Assembly (NCBI GenBank): GCA_934090735.1
Contig: CAKOJR010000002.1
Location: 1 to 64,000, forward strand
Length of the DNA stretch: 64,000 nt
Reading direction: 5' to 3'
DNA from: an uncultured Bacilli bacterium
Lineage (GTDB): Bacteria > Bacillota_I > Bacilli_A > RF39 > UBA660
Shown here: piece by piece, positions 61,438-64,000 of the stretch
Layout: each line of letters starts with the position of its first letter
How positions within the stretch are numbered: the stretch's first letter is position 1
The notes under the pieces: model-generated
Told to the model about the DNA's origin: nothing
What the model saw: the letters and a program-made list of their open reading frames with translations, nothing else
Database searches by the model: none
Translations under genes and position numbers: made by a program

Positions 61438-63154
61438 ATATTTTATCTGGAACATCTATTGCTAGGATGTCTAGTAGATATTTATTTGTTTCATAAACTA
61501 ATTTTGTTAAAACTAGTAAGCTTTCTTTTGTTTCTGCATCTTTTTCAGTAAGAACTTCGCAGTTAGAGTATAGAGCATTAAATGAGCTTGTTAATCTGTA
61601 TAAGTACTCACATATTTCATTTAATGAGCGTGATGCGAAAGACTTTTCTAAAGTGTTTCTTAAGTTTATGATATTCATAATAATATTTCTTTCATATGCA
61701 CTAGATATTTTATGATATGTTTTGTAGTCTGTATCGCATTTATTTAGTAAGGACTTCATTCTTACTGTGCTATAAAGTAAGTATGTACCAGTTTTACCAT
61801 TAATATCACTAAATTTTACAGGATCAAAGATATAGTCACTTGTTCTATTTGGAAGAAGGTCGGCATATTTGATTGCAGCAATTGCTAGATTGCAAGCAAG
61901 CTCGTCTTTATCTTCTTCTTTAATATTATCTTTAATTACTTTTCTAGTTTCTTCTTTAACTAAATCAATTAGTTTTCTTAGTGGCATTACTCCGCCATCT
62001 CTGGTCTTAAATGGTTTTCCATCAGGGCCATTCATTGTTCCAAAACCAAACCATTCTAAGCTTACATCTTTTGGTACTAAGTTAGTTTTGTACGCTGCTC
62101 TAAAGGCTTGAACAAAGTGTAGTTCTTGACGAATATCTGTTAGATAGAAATATTTTTGAGCATTAAATCTTTTAATTCTTGAGTAAAGAGTAGCTAGCTC
62201 TGTTGTATCATATAATACTCCACCATTACTTTTAATAAGAATAACTGGTGGCATTTCTTTTTTATCAGTTTCTTCTTTAACATCAATTATAGTTGCTCCA
62301 TCGCTAATCTCGGTGTAGTTTCCTTTTTTAAAGTAATCTAGAAGTTCTGGAATGTACTCGTCAGCATCTTTCTCACCTTCATATAAATCGAATGTTGCAT
62401 TAAGCATATGATAGATATCTTTGATGTCATCAATAGCTATACTTGTAAAGGCTTCATATAGTTCATAGATGCCTTTTTCTTTACTTTGAAGTTTTCTAGT
62501 ATATTCACGTGCTTCTTCCATGTAAGCTTCATCCTCTTTAGCTTTAGAGCTTGCTAATGGATAGATGTCGTATAAGTCTTCTAAACTTACTGGGCTTTCT
62601 TTTGGATAGCTTTCTAAATTAGGATTAAAGAAGTCTAAATCTGGATATCTATGTTTAATTTCACAAATGATAAGTCCCATGGGTCTACCCCAGTCACCAA
62701 AGTGAACATCACTGATAGTTTTGTAACCTACTGCTTCACATAGTCTTTTTAGAGCTTCACCAATATTTGGACTACGTAGGTGTCCAGCGTGAAGTGCTTT
62801 TGCCACATTAGCTCCACCATAATCTAAGAAGATAGTTTCGTCAGTATCAATTTTATATGTATTTATATCAAAATTATTATTTACTTCATTCATGTAATTA
62901 ACAAGGAATTCATCACTTAAAGTTAAGTTTACGAAGCCATTTGCATTTGTTACATTTTTAAAGTTTTTGTTGTCTTTTAGTTTTTCAACTATTTCGTCTG
63001 CAATCATTACTGGGCTTTTATGATATACCCGTGCTAGATTGAAAGCTCCATTAAACTGGTAATCGCCTAAATCTGGTCTATTACTTACAGTTACCTTAGC
63101 GTTTTCATATCCTAAATCACTAAGGATTTTTTCAATCTCTAATATTATATTCAT
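61436..63154 (-). CDS. argS: Arginyl-tRNA synthetase
   Basis: 572 residues, typical. N-terminal Arg-S domain with SNRPDLGDYQFNGAF, the class I HIGH equivalent in GGANVAKALHAGHLRS, VHFGDWGRPMG, and the GKPFKTRDGGVMPL region; the C-terminal anticodon-binding domain ends at LLDILAIDVPDKI. As usual in ArgRS, no standard KMSKS is present. Ribosome site AAGGAAGGG. TATAAT at 63192-63197 (minus) is a likely -10. Confidence 0.96.
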   Translation of the reverse strand: MNIILEIEKILSDLGYENAKVTVSNRPDLGDYQFNGAFNLARVYHKSPVMIADEIVEKLKDNKNFKNVTNANGFVNLTLSDEFLVNYMNEVNNNFDINTYKIDTDETIFLDYGGANVAKALHAGHLRSPNIGEALKRLCEAVGYKTISDVHFGDWGRPMGLIICEIKHRYPDLDFFNPNLESYPKESPVSLEDLYDIYPLASSKAKEDEAYMEEAREYTRKLQSKEKGIYELYEAFTSIAIDDIKDIYHMLNATFDLYEGEKDADEYIPELLDYFKKGNYTEISDGATIIDVKEETDKKEMPPVILIKSNGGVLYDTTELATLYSRIKRFNAQKYFYLTDIRQELHFVQAFRAAYKTNLVPKDVSLEWFGFGTMNGPDGKPFKTRDGGVMPLRKLIDLVKEETRKVIKDNIKEEDKDELACNLAIAAIKYADLLPNRTSDYIFDPVKFSDINGKTGTYLLYSTVRMKSLLNKCDTDYKTYHKISSAYERNIIMNIINLRNTLEKSFASRSLNEICEYLYRLTSSFNALYSNCEVLTEKDAETKESLLVLTKLVYETNKYLLDILAIDVPDKI

Positions 63155-63272
63155 AAAAATCCCTTCCTTAAAGATATGATATCATACTTTTATTATAAAG
63201 CAAACCAAAAGTGTGTTTTTTTCTAGATTTTTCGCAGATTTTAAAAGTCTGGAAGCTAGGTAAATAAAGGGA

Positions 63273-63301
63273 TTGCAATGGTTTTATGAATGTACTATTA
63301 T
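63273..63301 (+). promoter_or_regulatory. Promoter of the toxin-like peptide mRNA
   Basis: TTGCAA (63273-63278), 17-base spacer, TATTAT (63296-63301). Predicted start near 63308, right at the left arm of the long-range repeat. Confidence 0.75.
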
Positions 63302-63361
63302 ACCTACTTGAAGAGTACTATGTTAGGCTTCTCCCCTCTTAAAAAGAAGGGAGTGATGTAT

Positions 63362-63451
63362 ATGAAACAGTTAAAATCTATTTTAGATAAGTTAATGTCC
63401 ATAATCATCCTTTTAATTATTTTAAAAGTTATAGTTATAATTTTTAGATAA
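63362..63451 (+). CDS. 29-residue hydrophobic peptide, candidate type I toxin
   Basis: Reads MKQLKSILDKLMSIII, then LLIILKVIVIIFR: a short charged head, one membrane helix and a basic end, the make-up of type I toxins such as Fst, TxpA and BsrG, though no specific homologue is claimed. The ribosome site AAGGGAG (63347-63353) is 8 bases before this ATG; an in-frame ATG at 63356 is too close. That site pairs with 63331-63340 in a 10-bp helix with one mismatch, so translation should be blocked in the full-length RNA. Own promoter, and a convergent antisense unit downstream. Confidence 0.7.
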   Translation: MKQLKSILDKLMSIIILLIILKVIVIIFR

Positions 63452-63497
63452 AAAAAAGAAGCTACCTAACATTTTAATGCCTTGTTTAAGTAGCTTC
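63451..63497 (-). terminator. Terminator of the antisense RNA
   Basis: Minus-strand 8-bp hairpin (arms 63490-63497 and 63458-63465) followed by seven U residues from 63451-63457. On the plus strand no T-run follows, so it ends only the minus transcript. Confidence 0.75.
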
Positions 63498-63547
63498 ATC
63501 AAGAAATACTTGGAGAAGCCTAACTTTCAGGGGTTAGTACTCTTCCT
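63451..63547 (-). ncRNA. Candidate antisense antitoxin RNA
   Basis: A minus-strand unit of about 95 bases with no ORF of note, bounded by a promoter (63554-63583) and a terminator. It is fully complementary to the 3' part of the toxin-like mRNA, including the right arm of the long-range repeat, as with 3'-overlapping antitoxins such as RatA or SR4. Its first bases (GAAGAGTACTA) are the same as those of the toxin RNA. Confidence 0.65.
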
Positions 63548-63553
63548 AAATTT

Positions 63554-63583
63554 ATTATACTACAAAGTATTTATTTTATACAA
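63554..63583 (-). promoter_or_regulatory. Promoter of the antisense RNA
   Basis: Minus-strand TTGTAT (63578-63583), 18-base spacer, TATAAT (63554-63559). Confidence 0.65.
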
Positions 63584-63595
63584 GTACTTTTCTTT

Positions 63596-64000
63596 TTAGT
63601 CAATGTTTATAAGTTCATACTCTCTAGATCCTATGCCACGTTTTTCAGCTTCTTCTATAGTATGTAATCCGTTTCGGCTATTTACTCTTTCCATAAAGTG
63701 TTCTTTTCCTGGATCTTCTGAATTTCTTACTAAATCAATAGATGCTTCATCGATAGCAGCTGGATCTAAACTTGCTAGAATACCTATATCTTTTAAACAA
63801 GGGTCTTCAGCAACAGCACAGCAGTCACAGTCAACGCTCATGTTACATAGTACATTAATAAATGCCATGTTACCATTAAAATAATTTACAACACTTGATG
63901 CAGCATCAACCATTGATTCTAGAAATAAATTTTGTTCTGGAACATTATCCCATAGTTCTTCTTGTTTAGTTGTTTTGCCAGCAGTATGAATATAAGCTTT
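63596..64000 (-). CDS. DUF362 protein, C-terminal 134 residues (cut by the window edge)
   Basis: Only the C-terminal 134 residues are present; the frame is open to 64000 (starting KAYIHTAGKTTKQEE). The cysteine-rich VDCDCCAVAEDPCLKDIG and the following LDPAAIDEASIDLV are typical of the DUF362 group of putative Fe-S proteins, whose function is not settled. The end HTIEEAEKRGIGSREYELI also fits. No neighbour beyond the edge can be seen. Confidence 0.82.
   Translation of the reverse strand, partial: KAYIHTAGKTTKQEELWDNVPEQNLFLESMVDAASSVVNYFNGNMAFINVLCNMSVDCDCCAVAEDPCLKDIGILASLDPAAIDEASIDLVRNSEDPGKEHFMERVNSRNGLHTIEEAEKRGIGSREYELINID

Larger units (their letters stand above)
63310..63545. repeat. 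Long-range inverted repeat flanking the toxin-like gene
   Basis: The left arm 63310-63320 plus 63322-63334 is perfectly complementary to 63535-63545 plus 63512-63524: 11 bp and 13 bp, with 1 and 10 unpaired bases between the two blocks. In a plus-strand transcript this pairs the 5' leader with the 3' end around the 29-codon gene. The spacing rules out a simple terminator. Confidence 0.85.

Noticed and set aside
63310..63545. Miniature inverted-repeat transposon (MITE) instead of a toxin-antitoxin locus
   Set aside because: Inverted ends around 236 bases would fit a MITE, but there is no target-site duplication, the two repeat halves are spaced differently, and promoters, SD helix and ORF are better explained by an RNA-regulated gene.
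63310..63545. Fst/par-type convergent system with complementary direct repeats
   Set aside because: In par the two RNAs are complementary at their repeats. Here the repeats are inverted on DNA, so the two RNAs would carry the same leader sequence; pairing is within the long RNA and at the antisense overlap.

Overview
The window is AT-rich DNA, mostly one long series of operons on the minus strand, from a low-GC Gram-positive bacterium. The cell has a wall: sortases with LPXTG-like substrates, an LCP glycopolymer transferase, LysM and polysaccharide-deacetylase proteins, and lipoproteins with clear lipoboxes. Ribosome binding sites are mostly AGGTGA or AGGAGG. TGA is used as a stop (for example after the CPBP gene ending at 4733 and the ASCH gene ending at 38071), so this is the standard bacterial code and not the Mycoplasma code. 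The best guess is an uncultured, probably gut-associated lineage of Bacilli near the RF39/Erysipelotrichales groups; that placement is inference. There is no CRISPR array, insertion sequence or prophage.

Layout. 1-6845: LCP transferase, LysM lipoprotein, MtaB, membrane proteins (including a CPBP protease and a degenerate sister), DUF421. 6922-12164: a class B sortase with a large cytoplasmic domain, converging on an operon of a thioester/SpaA-type adhesin, its sortase and a membrane protein. 12281-17220: polysaccharide deacetylase, then an MBOAT/DHHW/DUF4358/SGNH envelope-acylation operon. 17326-17622: a two-tRNA operon (Ile2-CAU and Leu-UAG). 17734-23039: accessory genes including a JAMM protease, DUF1003, an orphan Flp-type prepilin, DUF192, peptide deformylase and three unknown proteins, one behind duplicated promoters. 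23148-33663: parE, a large TasA-like secreted protein, then dnaE-uppS-cdsA-rseP and an acidic membrane protein.

33715-37170: rpmB, a HerA-like ATPase, two tiny Gly/hydrophobic peptides and the foldase PrsA. 37208-41694: yqeG-yqeH-mutL-ASCH-miaA operon. 41761-45434: an NPATG surface protein and aspS behind a T-box riboswitch. 45449-46530: a decayed copy of the TasA-like gene. 46625-51702: an HD-domain/P-loop kinase fusion, gapA, an NPKTG surface protein and a nucleoside kinase. 51820-61082: clpP, then ruvA-HAD-ruvB-glyA-thyA-folA and queA-tgt with two pilin-like/Ig-like proteins. 61212-64000: a third tiny Gly-rich protein, argS, a candidate type I toxin-antitoxin locus and the end of a DUF362 gene.

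How the parts work together: glyA, thyA and folA together run the dTMP cycle; queA and tgt make queuosine tRNA; the two sortases probably anchor two sorting-signal classes (VPTTG for the adhesin, NPATG/NPKTG for two other surface proteins). The most novel-looking element is 63273-63583. There a 29-residue hydrophobic peptide has a sequestered ribosome binding site, a 24-bp long-range 5'-3' complementarity and a convergent antisense transcription unit, as expected of a type I toxin-antitoxin system.
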